Source of the DNA: Pyxidicoccus trucidator
GTDB taxonomy: Bacteria > Myxococcota > Myxococcia > Myxococcales > Myxococcaceae
Direction: 5' to 3'
Assembly: GCF_010894435.1 (NCBI RefSeq)
Contig: NZ_JAAIXZ010000023.1
Span: 62,001 to 126,000 of the forward strand
Length of the DNA stretch: 64,000 nucleotides
This document shows, one piece after another, positions 33,349 through 42,718 of this stretch. A program made the position numbers and the translations under genes. Position 1 is the first letter of the stretch; every line of letters starts with the position of its first letter. The notes under the pieces are model-generated. The model was not told where the DNA came from. It was given only the letters and a program-made list of their open reading frames with translations, and searched no databases.

Positions 33349-33870
33349 GTGCTGAAGCTCTACAAGAAGGAAGGCGACACCCTCCACTACTGGGAAGCCT
33401 GGGTGCACGAGGGCAGCCTCACCGTGCACTGGGGCCCCGTCGGCCAGGTGGGCGAGGAGCGGCAGCAGCCCGTGCCCCCGGACGAGGACCCGGACATGGC
33501 CATCGCCGAGGCCGCCGGTCCTCTCGTGGACCAGGGCTATGACGAGCCCGACCCGGACGCCATGGTCACCCTCATCGTCCAGTACGCCGTGGAGGGAAAG
33601 GGCTCCGGCCATGACCTGGAGAAGCGCGTGGCCGTGGAGGAGCTGCTCACGGACGCGCTCGGCTGGACGGGCAATGGCGAGGTGGAAGGCGGCGAGCTGC
33701 GGGAGCAGCGCCTGCGCGTGCACTGCCGGGTGATGGACGCGGATGCCGGCGTGCGCACCGTGGTGGAGGCGCTGGACTCCGAGGACCTGCTCGAGGGCGC
33801 CAGCGTGCTGCTGGCGCAGGGGGACGAGGAACCCCGGGCCGTGTGGCCCGCGGCGCCCTCAGCTCCCTGA
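33349..33870 (+). CDS. WGR-like domain protein
   Basis: The 173-residue protein opens with VLKLYKKEGDTLHYWEAW and HWGPVGQVGE, a WGR-like beta sheet in which WGP replaces the W-G-R motif. The remainder is acidic and unrecognised, with ALGWTGNGEVEGGE in the middle. WGR domains often bind nucleic acid or proteins. Start is uncertain: GTG at 33349 fits the domain edge, while ATG at 33313 adds 12 residues. Its last 12 bases overlap the end of the convergent Rrf2 gene. Confidence 0.65.
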   Translation: MLKLYKKEGDTLHYWEAWVHEGSLTVHWGPVGQVGEERQQPVPPDEDPDMAIAEAAGPLVDQGYDEPDPDAMVTLIVQYAVEGKGSGHDLEKRVAVEELLTDALGWTGNGEVEGGELREQRLRVHCRVMDADAGVRTVVEALDSEDLLEGASVLLAQGDEEPRAVWPAAPSAP

Positions 33871-34323
33871 AGCGCGGCGGCGGGAGCTGCGGCGGCGCAT
33901 GCGCGCGCCCAGCCCCCGGGACATCATCGCCACGGTGGTCTCCTCCAGGCTCTCCTTGAAGGCCGACTCGGCGCGCCCCACCACCTCTTCCAGGTACTCG
34001 GCCACCACGGGGGCCAGGTCACAGGACTGGCTGGGCCCGGAGGGGTAGCGGCCGAGCAGCTCCGCGTCCTCCTCCACCGCCTCGTACACGTCGCGCAGGG
34101 TGATGTCCTCCGCGCCACGGGCCAGGGACACCCCGCCGCCCACGCCCCGCTTCGTCTCCACCAGCCCCGCGCGCGCCAGGTCCCGCAGCAGCCGCCGCAC
34201 CACCACCGGGTTCGTCTGGATGCTGCGCGCCATGTTCTCGGACGTCAGCGAACAGCGCTCCTCGCGCGCCGCACACGCGAGCATTCCCAGCATGTGCGCA
34301 GCCATGGTGAAGCGGCAGTTCAC
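33859..34323 (-). CDS. Rrf2-family transcriptional regulator without Fe-S cysteines
   Basis: The 154-residue protein shows the Rrf2 winged helix (FTMAAHMLGMLAC, then NPVVVRRLLRDLARAGLVET and RGVGGGVSLAR). Unlike NsrR at 42976, it lacks the three clustered cysteines that hold an iron-sulphur cluster (only one Cys, in SQSCDLAP), so it probably senses something else. GTG at 34323 or ATG at 34305 are the possible starts; longer frames are Arg-rich and unlikely. The C-terminus is strongly basic. The target is unknown; 240 bp to the next gene on the left hold a hairpin. Confidence 0.8.
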   Translation of the reverse strand: MNCRFTMAAHMLGMLACAAREERCSLTSENMARSIQTNPVVVRRLLRDLARAGLVETKRGVGGGVSLARGAEDITLRDVYEAVEEDAELLGRYPSGPSQSCDLAPVVAEYLEEVVGRAESAFKESLEETTVAMMSRGLGARMRRRSSRRRASGS

Positions 34324-34522
34324 GCGTCCTCCGCGTCCTCGATTGAGGCTCCCGGGTGACGTATCGCCCCGGGATTGCGCGCGCAACCCCTCGCGCGGCG
34401 CGGTGGGACGGCATGTCCACCGTGCGCCCGCACCCCGCGTCATGACGCGGCTCCCCAGGAAACGGCGACGGGGCAGGGGCGCGAAGGCTGTGCCTTCATG
34501 CCCCTACCCCGTCGCACCCCGA

Positions 34523-34546
34523 GCCCTCCGAGCAACCTCGGAGGGC
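34523..34546 (-). terminator. Hairpin after the cytochrome c/beta-propeller gene
   Basis: Perfect 10-bp stem GCCCTCCGAG / CTCGGAGGGC with a CAAC loop, 17 bases past the gene's stop. No T-run follows on the minus strand. Confidence 0.5.
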
Positions 34547-34563
34547 CGGCATCACCGCGAGCC

Positions 34564-37338
34564 CTACCGCGGCGCCTCGACCAGATTCATCACCAGGTCC
34601 CGCTCATTGCCCGGCGCATCCGGCCGCCAGCCCCGGTCCAGCTCATCGCGGTCCAGCGTGCCGTCCTCGTCCTGGTCCACGCCGATGCGCCACTGCGTAC
34701 CGGGAGGCACCACGGTGTAGGTCAGCTCGCTGCCGGCACCGGCGCGGTCCAGCAGCACGTACGCGTTCACCTTCTCCTGGGCCCGGTCGGACTGGAAGAC
34801 GCCGCGGCCCGCGTAGGTGTAGCCGCGCACCCGGCCCTGCTGCCGTCCCTTCACCACGAGGCCCACCTGGCCCCGCTCCGCCAGGGCCGTGAAGAGCAGC
34901 ACCCGCCCCAGCTGCGCGGGCGTGGGCCCCGAGGAACCCACCGTCACCTGCTGTCCCACCGCCGCGTGCGAGTCCAGGCTGTCAGGCCCCGGCGGGCTGA
35001 AGAGCTCCGTGGCCACGCCGCGCGGCAGCTCCGAGCCCGCGAAGGAGAGCAGCAGCGCCACCAGGTCGGCGACCTCCTGGTCACTGGCGGGGAGGAAGAC
35101 GGGCTCGCTGACGAAGCGGGCAATGGAGTCCACGCTGCCATCGTGGAGGAAGCTGAAGCCCGAGAGGCTCTCCTTCTGCGTCAGCTCCATGCCCACCTTC
35201 TCGTAGAGGTTGCGCAGCTGCGGCACCTTCATGCTGACGTTCGTGTTGCCATCCGTGGAGGCGAGCGCGTGGTGGGACTCGCCCTTGGCCCCGCGCGGCA
35301 GGTCCATCCACATGGTGCCGGTCCACTGCATGCTGGGCGCCAGGCCCGAGGGGAAGGTGTGGCAGGTGCTGCACGCGAACAGCCCCGTCGCGAGCAGCCT
35401 CGGCGGCTGGAACAGCTTCAGCCCGTTCGTCGCATCACCATTGGGCAGCGGCTGGCCGGCGGGGCCGAAGCGGCCGGTGGTGTAGTGGCCCGGCAGCGGC
35501 AGATTCTTCGGCAGCGAGTTGTCCAGGCCGCGGAAGGGGTTGGGCGGGAAGCTCAGCGTCGCGAGGAAGGAGCGCAGCTCCGCCATCTCCTTCGGGGTGA
35601 GCTGGGCGTCGTCGCCTTGCAGTCCCTCGAAGGCGGGGTTGAACTCCTCCAGGCTCGCGCGGTCGCCACGCCAGTGCAGCGGCTCCTTGCCGATGATGTC
35701 CTGGAGCGTCTGCGTCGTCATGGGGCCCTTCATCGGGTGCCACGGCTCGAAGGCCGGCATGGGCAGGTTCATGCCCAGGTTCTGCCCGTCCAGCGACTTC
35801 ACCGTCCCCGCCGGGTCGCCCAGGTCCCACGCCAGCCGGTCCATGCGCGCGTCCACGTGGCAGGACGCGCAGGAGATGTGGCCCAGGCCGGACGTCTTGT
35901 GCGTGTTGTACAGGTGCTTGCGGCCGTTCTTGATGGCGGCGGGGGACGGGTCGAAGAAGGGCACGCGGACCAGCTCCTGGTGGCGCTCCGCGCTCAGCAC
36001 GGACACGCTGGCGCCGAAGCGGTTGAGGACGTAGACGCGCTCGCGGCGGGCATCGAAGACGACGCCCGTGGGCCCCTCGCCCACCGGCACCTGCCCCAGG
36101 CGCGCGCCGCCCGGGCCCACCATCACCACGTTGTTGGAGCCCATGCCCGTCACGTAGGCGCGAGTGCCGGAGGCGTTCCAGGCGATGCCGCGCGGGTCAC
36201 CGACGGACAGGTTGCGCAGCGACTGGGGCACCGTGGGCGTGGCGTAGTTCAGGTGCGGGTTGAGGTCATGGACCTTGCGCGAGGTGGGCCGCTTCGGGTC
36301 CACCACCGCCATCAGCACGCGCAGGAAGCGCCCGTTGACGTTGGGCTCGAAGCGCACCTCGTTGGTGGCGTCGGTGCCCACCACGGTGACGGAGCCGGAG
36401 GGGTGGACGGCCAGCGCCATGTTCAGGTTCATCAGCCGGGGGGCGTAGGTGACGCTCAGGCTGTGGGTGTCGATGATGGCCAGGTCGCGGTCCGGCAAGT
36501 CCCAGCCCATGGGCCGCCCCGTCACCGAGGCGTACGCGCCGCTCACCAGCTGCGTCCAGTCGCCCCGGTTGTCATCCATCCACCGGCCCCGGTCGTCCTT
36601 CTTCACGATGAGGCCCACGGCCGGCGGCGGCGGGTTGGCCGGGTTGAGCGCCGGCTCGAAGGAAGCGCCCGCGTTGGGCGGCGGGTTGATGCCGCCATAC
36701 GGGCCGCGCGGGTCACCCACACCGTTGGGAGGGAAGGCGTCCGGAATCAGCAGGCCGCCGCCGAGGACGGTGCTGCCGTTGCCGGACTCGAAGATGGCGG
36801 CGTAGACGGAGCGGCCGTCGGCGCTCACGGCCAGGGCGCGCGGGTCCTCGCCCTTGAGGGTGATTCGCCGGGGCTCCGCGCCGAGGCGGTGGGGGTCCAC
36901 CACCAGCACGCGGTTGACCTGCGAGCAGGTGATGAAGGCCCGCTGCGGGTGGCCCGCGAAGACGACGTCCGCGGGCTCGTCGTCCGTCTGGACGGTGGCC
37001 TTCACGTAGCCCTGCTTCAGGTCGACGATGCTCACGCTGTCGGAGATGTGGTTCACCACCCACGCCTCATGGTTGCTCCGGGCGCGCACCGACACCGGGT
37101 CCAGGCCCACGGGGATGGAGGCCACCAGCTCCGGCCCGCCCCGTGACGTCAGGTCGAACACCATCAGCCGGTTGTCCGCCGTGTTGACGGCCAGCAGCCG
37201 CGTCCCATCCGGCGTCAGCTCCAGCGGGTGGACCTGCGGGTCCTCCCAGTTCACGAACGAGTCCGACGCCTGGGATGTCGCCGGAGCAAGAATCGAGAGG
37301 AGACTCAACAGCATGACAGCACGCGTGATGGCACCCAT
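34564..37338 (-). CDS. Secreted beta-propeller / di-haem cytochrome c protein with EF-hand tail
   Basis: The 924-residue exported protein has a signal peptide (VMLLSLLSILAPATSQA), an N-terminal YVTN-type beta-propeller (about 30-480; repeats such as DGTRLLAVNTADNRLMVFDL and RVYVLNRFGASVSVL), then two c-type haem sites (CASCH and CSTCH) in a region like the di-haem peroxidase (MauG) family, and a C-terminal calcium motif DQDEDGTLDRDE. It is likely periplasmic or surface-exposed and redox active. No electron-transfer partner is adjacent. Start chosen at MGAITRAVML, where the signal peptide begins; the 63-codon upstream extension is Cys/His-rich noise. Confidence 0.82.
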   Translation of the reverse strand: MGAITRAVMLLSLLSILAPATSQASDSFVNWEDPQVHPLELTPDGTRLLAVNTADNRLMVFDLTSRGGPELVASIPVGLDPVSVRARSNHEAWVVNHISDSVSIVDLKQGYVKATVQTDDEPADVVFAGHPQRAFITCSQVNRVLVVDPHRLGAEPRRITLKGEDPRALAVSADGRSVYAAIFESGNGSTVLGGGLLIPDAFPPNGVGDPRGPYGGINPPPNAGASFEPALNPANPPPPAVGLIVKKDDRGRWMDDNRGDWTQLVSGAYASVTGRPMGWDLPDRDLAIIDTHSLSVTYAPRLMNLNMALAVHPSGSVTVVGTDATNEVRFEPNVNGRFLRVLMAVVDPKRPTSRKVHDLNPHLNYATPTVPQSLRNLSVGDPRGIAWNASGTRAYVTGMGSNNVVMVGPGGARLGQVPVGEGPTGVVFDARRERVYVLNRFGASVSVLSAERHQELVRVPFFDPSPAAIKNGRKHLYNTHKTSGLGHISCASCHVDARMDRLAWDLGDPAGTVKSLDGQNLGMNLPMPAFEPWHPMKGPMTTQTLQDIIGKEPLHWRGDRASLEEFNPAFEGLQGDDAQLTPKEMAELRSFLATLSFPPNPFRGLDNSLPKNLPLPGHYTTGRFGPAGQPLPNGDATNGLKLFQPPRLLATGLFACSTCHTFPSGLAPSMQWTGTMWMDLPRGAKGESHHALASTDGNTNVSMKVPQLRNLYEKVGMELTQKESLSGFSFLHDGSVDSIARFVSEPVFLPASDQEVADLVALLLSFAGSELPRGVATELFSPPGPDSLDSHAAVGQQVTVGSSGPTPAQLGRVLLFTALAERGQVGLVVKGRQQGRVRGYTYAGRGVFQSDRAQEKVNAYVLLDRAGAGSELTYTVVPPGTQWRIGVDQDEDGTLDRDELDRGWRPDAPGNERDLVMNLVEAPR

Positions 37339-37801
37339 GCGACGACCCCCGTGTCGGCAGAAGCGGTGTGCTCTCTGTCTGTATTTATCAACGCGGTGAG
37401 CGCAACTCCTTGCGTTCAACAAACAAAAACCACATCCGCCGCCATGGGTGTCTTTCAATCGGAGCCCAGAGATATGCGCGGCCTGGACGCCGTCACAGCT
37501 CGTCACACCCCACGCAAAGGCAGACACGGGAAAGCTACAGCCAGCCCATTCTCACTCAGGGAACTGTCACGGCGCGGCGAGGGCGGCGCAGCGCGCCAGA
37601 CGGCCTGGGAGAGCGTACCTGCGGCGCGTCACGGACGCGTTCCACTCCGCAAGCACGGAACTTCCCGGGTACCCGCCCGCATGGAGAAAACCCGACAATT
37701 GCCCGAGTGTCGTGTTTTCAATCCCTGCAATTCATGTCTGACAAAAGACTCGCGGGACTTTCACGAGTAGCACGTCAAATGACGTTTGCCTGTGAAACGG
37801 C
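37339..37801. other. 463-bp gap between the cytochrome c gene and cydB
   Basis: No convincing coding frame. The part nearest the cytochrome c gene (37370-37430) is AT-rich for this genome (TATTTATCAACG, AACAAACAAAAACC) and probably carries its promoter. The part near cydB (37690-37790) is also AT-richer, including TGTGAAACGG, but no inverted repeat strong enough for a terminator was seen. Confidence 0.5.
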
Positions 37802-38821
37802 TCACTTCTCCGCGCCAGCGGAGGGCGCGGGCCCGGGCCGGAAGACGCGGAAGAGGAGCGCGAGCGAGGGCAGCACGGTGAGCGCGCCCACTCCCAGCGC
37901 CACCAGCAGCATGCGCTGCGCGGTGGGGCCCGCGGCGGCGCTGCTCAGAGTGACATCCGGCACCACCAGATAGGGATGCTGCGAGGCGGCCCAGCCGAGG
38001 ACGATGAGGCCCGCCTGCGTGGCCGCCGCCACGCGCGCCCACCGGAAGCGCCGCGTCCACAGCAGGGCGAAGGCCGTCACCGACGCCAGCGCGGTGCCCG
38101 CGTGGAGCGCCAGCGCGAAGGGCGAGTGCAGCAACCCCTGCCACACCCGGGGCGCGCCCTGCCGAGCGAACAGCAGCACCGCCAGCGCCGCGACGAAGAC
38201 AGCCACGCCCGAGCCCAGGGCCCTGAGGCGGAAGTCCTCGCGCAGCTCTGGCGTGGGCGCCTCGTGCGTGAGGTACACCGCCGCCAGGAAGGCGAAGAGA
38301 CACAGCGCCAGCGCGCCCACCACCCAGGCGAAGGGGGTGAGCCACGACGCGAAGAAGCCGCTCACCACCACGCGGCCCTCCACGCGGATGGAGCCGCTCA
38401 CCACCGCGGCCACGCACATGCCCAGCAGCAGCGGCGCGATGACGCTCGCCACGCTGAAGACGAGGCCCCACTGCCGCTGCACCGCGTCCCCCCGCATGTC
38501 GTACGTGCGGAAGGTGAAGGCGGCGCCCCGGAAGACGATGCCCAGCAGGAGCAGCGTCAGCGGCACGTGCAGCGCCACGCTCAGCACAGCGAAGGCGCGC
38601 GGGAAGCCGGCGAACAACAGCACCACGCCGACGATGAGCCAGATGTGATTCACCTCCCACACCGGCCCCAGCGCATGGGCGATGAGCGCGCGCTGCTCCT
38701 TCTTGCGCGGGCCGCTGGCCAGCAAGTCCCACACGCCGCCGCCGAAGTCCGCGCCACCGAAGAGGGCGTAGAGGACGAACGTCCCCGCCACCGCGAAGCC
38801 CAGCACCGCCTCAGTGGACAT
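37802..38821 (-). CDS. cydB: Cytochrome bd-type ubiquinol oxidase subunit II
   Basis: The 339-residue protein has about eight to nine membrane helices and the CydB hallmarks: YALFGGADFGGGVWDLLA at the N-terminus, G-P-V-W-E-V-N-H-I-W, and R-G-A-A-F-T-F-R. With CydA it forms the quinol oxidase that reduces O2 without pumping protons, useful at low oxygen or under cyanide/NO. It overlaps cydA by 11 bases, so the two are coupled. Start at MSTEAVLG; the eight-codon longer form is possible. Confidence 0.92.
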   Translation of the reverse strand: MSTEAVLGFAVAGTFVLYALFGGADFGGGVWDLLASGPRKKEQRALIAHALGPVWEVNHIWLIVGVVLLFAGFPRAFAVLSVALHVPLTLLLLGIVFRGAAFTFRTYDMRGDAVQRQWGLVFSVASVIAPLLLGMCVAAVVSGSIRVEGRVVVSGFFASWLTPFAWVVGALALCLFAFLAAVYLTHEAPTPELREDFRLRALGSGVAVFVAALAVLLFARQGAPRVWQGLLHSPFALALHAGTALASVTAFALLWTRRFRWARVAAATQAGLIVLGWAASQHPYLVVPDVTLSSAAAGPTAQRMLLVALGVGALTVLPSLALLFRVFRPGPAPSAGAEK

Positions 38822-40154
38822 GAGCGTCACCTCCGCCCTGGCCACCGTGCCGGCCCGGCAGCGTGCCCGCCACCTGCCGCACCATGAGGAACACCACCGT
38901 CGCGCCGAGGAAGAGGTACACCACGGTGAAGGTCCAGAAGGGCGCCGCCAGGTGCGGCACCGGCGTCACCGCGTCCGCGGTGCGCATGAAGCCGCGGACA
39001 ATCCACGGCTGCCGGCCCCACTCGGTGACGAGCCACCCCGCCTCCAGCGCCACCACCCCGAGCGGCCCCGACAGCAGCCACGCCCACGTCAGCCACCGCC
39101 CGTCCGGCCACGCCTTCCGCCGCCACCGGAGCGCCAGCGTCACCAGCGCCAGCAGCGCCATGAGGCTGCCCGTGCCCACCATGACCTGGAAGGCCAGGTG
39201 CACCTTGGCCACCGGCGGCCACTCGTCGCGGGGGAACTCCTTCAGCCCCTTCACCTCCGCGTCCGGGTCCGCGAAGGCGAGGATGGACAGCCCCTTCGGT
39301 ATCTCCACGCCCCAGGGCACCTGCCCCGTCTCCACGTCCGGCAGTCCGCCCAGCCGCAGCGGCGCACCGCGCTCCGTCTCGAAATGCCCCTCCATGGCGG
39401 CCAGCTTCACCGGCTGCTCACGGGCCACGTGCTTCGCGGAGAGGTCCCCCACCAGCGGCTGCAGGAGCGCGGTGACACACGCCAGCGGCAGCGCCACCGA
39501 CAGCGCCTTGCGGTGGAAGGCCGCGCCCGGGTGGCGCAGCAGCACGAAGGCGTGGATGCCCGCCATGGCGAAGGCGCTCGCCTGGTAGCAGGAGAGCAGC
39601 ACGTGCGCCGTCTGGTACTGCCAGCCCGGGCTGAACATGGCCACCAGCGGCTCCACGTCCGTCACGCCCCCGGGCGTGGCCGTGAAGCCCGACGGGTTGT
39701 TCATGAAGGTGTTGACCAGCGTGACGAAGAACGCGCTGGCCGCGCCGCTCACCGCCACCATGACGCCGGAGAACAGGTGCAGGCCCGGCGACACCCGCTC
39801 GCGCCCGTACAGGTAGATGCCCAGGAAGATGGCCTCGGTGAAGAAGGCCACGCCCTCCAGGCTGAAGGGCAGCCCAATCACCTCGCCGTACTGCCCCATG
39901 AACTCGGGCCACAGCAGGCCCAATTCGAAGGACAGCACCGTGCCGCTCACCGCCCCCACCGCGAAGAGGATGGCCGTCCCCTTCGCCAGCTTCTGGCTCA
40001 GCAGCCGGTAGTCCGCGTCCCCGGTGCGCCGCGCCTTCCAGTCACTCAGCACCATGAGGACCGGCAACGCCACGCCCGCCGCCGCGAACACGATGTGGAA
40101 CGCGAGCGACAGGCCCATCTGCGCCCGCGCATAGAGCAGGTCCGTCATGACCAT
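38811..40154 (-). CDS. cydA: Cytochrome bd-type ubiquinol oxidase subunit I
   Basis: The 447-residue membrane protein has the conserved features of subunit I: ARAQMGLSLAFHIVFAAAG (haem His), E-x-x-F-M near FMGQYGEVIGLPFSLEG, FFTEAIFLGIYLYG, and the G-W-x-x-E-x-G-R-Q-P-W motif before helix 9. The Q-loop between the two halves is short, as in the CIO (cyanide-insensitive) type. It is the upstream gene of cydAB. There is a second ATG two codons in, at 40148; no strong RBS separates them. Confidence 0.92.
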   Translation of the reverse strand: MVMTDLLYARAQMGLSLAFHIVFAAAGVALPVLMVLSDWKARRTGDADYRLLSQKLAKGTAILFAVGAVSGTVLSFELGLLWPEFMGQYGEVIGLPFSLEGVAFFTEAIFLGIYLYGRERVSPGLHLFSGVMVAVSGAASAFFVTLVNTFMNNPSGFTATPGGVTDVEPLVAMFSPGWQYQTAHVLLSCYQASAFAMAGIHAFVLLRHPGAAFHRKALSVALPLACVTALLQPLVGDLSAKHVAREQPVKLAAMEGHFETERGAPLRLGGLPDVETGQVPWGVEIPKGLSILAFADPDAEVKGLKEFPRDEWPPVAKVHLAFQVMVGTGSLMALLALVTLALRWRRKAWPDGRWLTWAWLLSGPLGVVALEAGWLVTEWGRQPWIVRGFMRTADAVTPVPHLAAPFWTFTVVYLFLGATVVFLMVRQVAGTLPGRHGGQGGGDAHVH

Positions 40155-40184
40155 CAGTCTGCTTTATGCGCGTCTTCGCTGCAA

Positions 40185-40709
40185 TTAACTATTCTTTTGG
40201 ACACCCGCAGCGGCAGTCGGGGCCCCGCGCGCCGGCACCAGGGTGCGCACGGAGTTCTGGGCGATACGGGTGGCGAGCGCGGTGGCGAAGATGAGGACGA
40301 GCTTGCGTCCCAGCTCGATGCCGAGCGGGCGCTGGTTCGCGGCGTAGGCCACGCTCTCCGGGTGCTCCCAGGCCCGCTTCAGGGCGATGCGGCGCTGGCG
40401 GCGCAGCAGCGCCTCGCGGTGGCGCGCGCGGTAGATGGCGTAGCCCACGCCCAGCCCCACCGTCACCATGGCCACGGCGCCCACGCCGATGAGCAGCTCC
40501 TTGTGCTGCTCCGCCTGGTAGCGAAGGCTGAGCGCGCGCTCGCGGCGGCGGTCCAGCTCCTCCAGCGTCAGCATGAGCTCGTCGCGGATGCGGTCCGCCG
40601 TCTGCTCCACCTGCTTCCGGTCATCCATGCCCCGGGTGATGTGGTGGTCGGCGTGCCGTTCGATTGCGACGGGCCCGCCCACGTTCTCGTCGCGGCCGTT
40701 GCCATTCAT
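40185..40709 (-). CDS. Small membrane protein with DUF3618-like N-terminal region
   Basis: The 174-residue protein has a charged helical segment (VEQTADRIRDELMLTLEELDRRR) like DUF3618/YqjD proteins, one transmembrane helix (LLIGVGAVAMVTVGLGVGYAIY) and a basic C-terminal half. It overlaps the YqjE-like gene by four bases (ATGA) and ends 31 bases before cydA, so it may be cotranscribed with the oxidase genes. Its role is unknown; relatives are ribosome-binding or envelope-stress membrane proteins. Confidence 0.7.
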   Translation of the reverse strand: MNGNGRDENVGGPVAIERHADHHITRGMDDRKQVEQTADRIRDELMLTLEELDRRRERALSLRYQAEQHKELLIGVGAVAMVTVGLGVGYAIYRARHREALLRRQRRIALKRAWEHPESVAYAANQRPLGIELGRKLVLIFATALATRIAQNSVRTLVPARGAPTAAAGVQKNS

Positions 40710-41113
40710 TGCAGCGTCTCCCGCGTGAGCTGGTAGTCCATTTTCAGCCGCTCCTGCGTGTGTGGCAGCGGCTTCTTGGGCACCCGCTTGATGCCCAGGA
40801 ACAGCAGGAGGCCCGAAATCGCGAGCAGCGCCACGCCCACCGCCAGCACGCCCAAGGCCTCGCCCAGCGGTAGCGCCAGTCCCAGCGCCACGAAGAGGCA
40901 GGGCAGCGCCGCCGCGAGCAGCAGCACCGCGCCCGCGCCGATGAGGATGCCGGCGGTGCGCGCGGCCTTCAGCTCGTCACGCAGCTCCTTCTTGGCGTGC
41001 AGCAGCTCGGCTCGCACCAGCAGGCGAGACTCCGCCAGGGCATGCCGGATGAGCTCCGCCGTGGAGAGCGACTCCAGTTGACTTCGCTCCAGGCGTTCCG
41101 ATTCGAGGTCCAC
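40706..41113 (-). CDS. YqjE/phage-holin-like membrane protein
   Basis: The 135-residue protein has an amphipathic N-terminus (LSTAELIRHALAESRLLVRAEL) and two adjacent membrane helices (AGILIGAGAVLLLAAALPCL and ALGVLAVGVALLAISGLLLF), as in the YqjE/holin-X-like family. Start is the GTG at 41113, supported by AGGAGG nine bases upstream; the longer frame lacks a signal. It is first in the minus-strand run leading to cydAB. Function is unknown. Confidence 0.75.
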   Translation of the reverse strand: MDLESERLERSQLESLSTAELIRHALAESRLLVRAELLHAKKELRDELKAARTAGILIGAGAVLLLAAALPCLFVALGLALPLGEALGVLAVGVALLAISGLLLFLGIKRVPKKPLPHTQERLKMDYQLTRETLQ

Positions 41114-41296
41114 GACGTGCGCCTCCTGCGCTGACTTTCGCGGGTCCGCTCGTGCGCTCGCATGCCTGGCTGGCACCCATGCGGCCCCGCTCCTTCGCAC
41201 AAGGTGGTCAGCAGACACTCATCAGAGAAGTCCCGAGAGCAGAAGGGCCCAAGCCCGCCCGCCTGCCCTCCGGCCAACAGCCCCCTCGGGGGCCGC

Positions 41297-42325
41297 TCAG
41301 CGGCGACGGTGGTGGGCCAGCGCGGTGGCCAGCGTCTCGCGCACCTGGCGGGCGCGGAAGAGCCGGTCCGCGGTGTCCACCAGGTTCTCCGAGTACAGCA
41401 CCTGCTTGCGCAGGCGTGCCGGAATCGCGCGCGTGCCCAGGTGCGCGCCGATGAGGGCCCCGGTGAGCGCCGCGGCCACGTCCGCCTCGCCGCCACAGCG
41501 CAGCGTGAGCGCCACGGCCTCGCGGAAGTCGTGCGGCACCTTGAGGGCGGCGTACAGCGAGGTGAGCAGCACCGGCACCACGTGCGGCGGCAGCCCGTCC
41601 ACGCCCTTCAGCTCGCTGGGGGGCACGCCCACCTTGCGCAGCTGTCCCAGCGCGCGCACGGGGTCCCACGTGAGCAGCCGCGGCAGGTGGCGGACCTCCT
41701 CCGCCAGCCCCTTGTCATGCACCGCCGCCGCCAGCGCCAGCTCCTCGCAGAAGGCGGCCGGCGTCAGCGCCTCCTCCTCCATGCCCAGCGCCGCGGCCTG
41801 CGCGAAGGCCGCCGCCGCCGCGGCACAGACAGGGTCCTTGTGGGTGATGACGGTGAGGACGCCGGCGTCATGCGGCAGGCGCGCGCGGTGGCCGCTCTCC
41901 AGCAGGCCCACCACCAGCGCGCGGCTGAGCACGGACGGGCACTTCGTGCCCAGCGACGCGCCCGCGCTCATCCACGGCGTGCCCGCGGCCAGCCGCTGCA
42001 GCGCGTCCGCGAGGCTCCGGGGCGGCTGGAGGATGATGCCCTCCTGCCACAGCCACGCCAGGTGCGCCGCCGCGCTGCGCCCGTCCACCTTGCCCTCGCG
42101 GATGACGCTCTCCGCCGCGGCGAGCAGCAACTGTGTGTCGTCGCTGAACTGGCCCTTGGCGAACTTGCCGCGCGGCCGGGGCGCGAAGTCATCCGCCAGG
42201 TTCGGCAGCCGCGCGAGACTCGCGGGCGGGATGCCGCGCAGCGGGAAGCCGAGCGCATCGCCGATGGCGAGTCCCACGAACGCCGCATGGAACCTGTCCT
42301 GGCGCTCGGCGGGAGTCAGCGGCAT
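41297..42325 (-). CDS. ADP-ribosylglycohydrolase-family protein
   Basis: The 342-residue protein shows the family's metal/substrate motifs: GLAIGDALGFPLRG at the N-terminus, FSDDTQLLL, a central D-A-G-V-L-T-V-I-T-H segment, and RCGGEADVAAALTGALIGAH at the C-terminus (G-G-E-A-D replaces the usual G-G-D-T-D). Members remove ADP-ribose from proteins or act on related nucleosides using two magnesium ions. Loss of one acid in the last motif makes activity uncertain. It is a single gene. Confidence 0.82.
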   Translation of the reverse strand: MPLTPAERQDRFHAAFVGLAIGDALGFPLRGIPPASLARLPNLADDFAPRPRGKFAKGQFSDDTQLLLAAAESVIREGKVDGRSAAAHLAWLWQEGIILQPPRSLADALQRLAAGTPWMSAGASLGTKCPSVLSRALVVGLLESGHRARLPHDAGVLTVITHKDPVCAAAAAAFAQAAALGMEEEALTPAAFCEELALAAAVHDKGLAEEVRHLPRLLTWDPVRALGQLRKVGVPPSELKGVDGLPPHVVPVLLTSLYAALKVPHDFREAVALTLRCGGEADVAAALTGALIGAHLGTRAIPARLRKQVLYSENLVDTADRLFRARQVRETLATALAHHRRR

Positions 42326-42718
42326 GGGGGCGTGGAGATTAACCGAGGCTCAGGGCCGGACGGCCAGGGAGAAGCGCGTGAAACGCGCGAACGCGAAGGT
42401 GGGAAGAAGCATGCCGGGGCTTGACGCGCGCTCGGCGGGCCTGGTGGTGCACCGCGCGGGCGGCGCTCCCTCTTCATACACCAACACGCACGTTGTCATC
42501 ACCGTCCACCCTCCCTCGCCCACGACTCACTCACGCACGTGCGCGGGCGGGCTGACTACCGCAACCAGCACGGGCGCGGCAAGCCCGTGCCCACGCATGC
42601 ATCCACGCACCTGCACACGTGTCCAACTCCAGAAGCTTCGCGCGCGACACTCATGGCGCACGAGGGGCGCACAGGTGGCAGCGGCGCGCGAATGTCGGCA
42701 CACGCGAGCGAGCGCCCG
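42326..42718. other. 393-bp gap without a gene
   Basis: No convincing frame. It has a hairpin (GCACGGGC / GCCCGTGC, 42568-42590) which could end the NO operon that stops at 42719. The 42540-42620 stretch is rich in CACGCA/CACGTG-like words, probably of no meaning. Confidence 0.4.
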
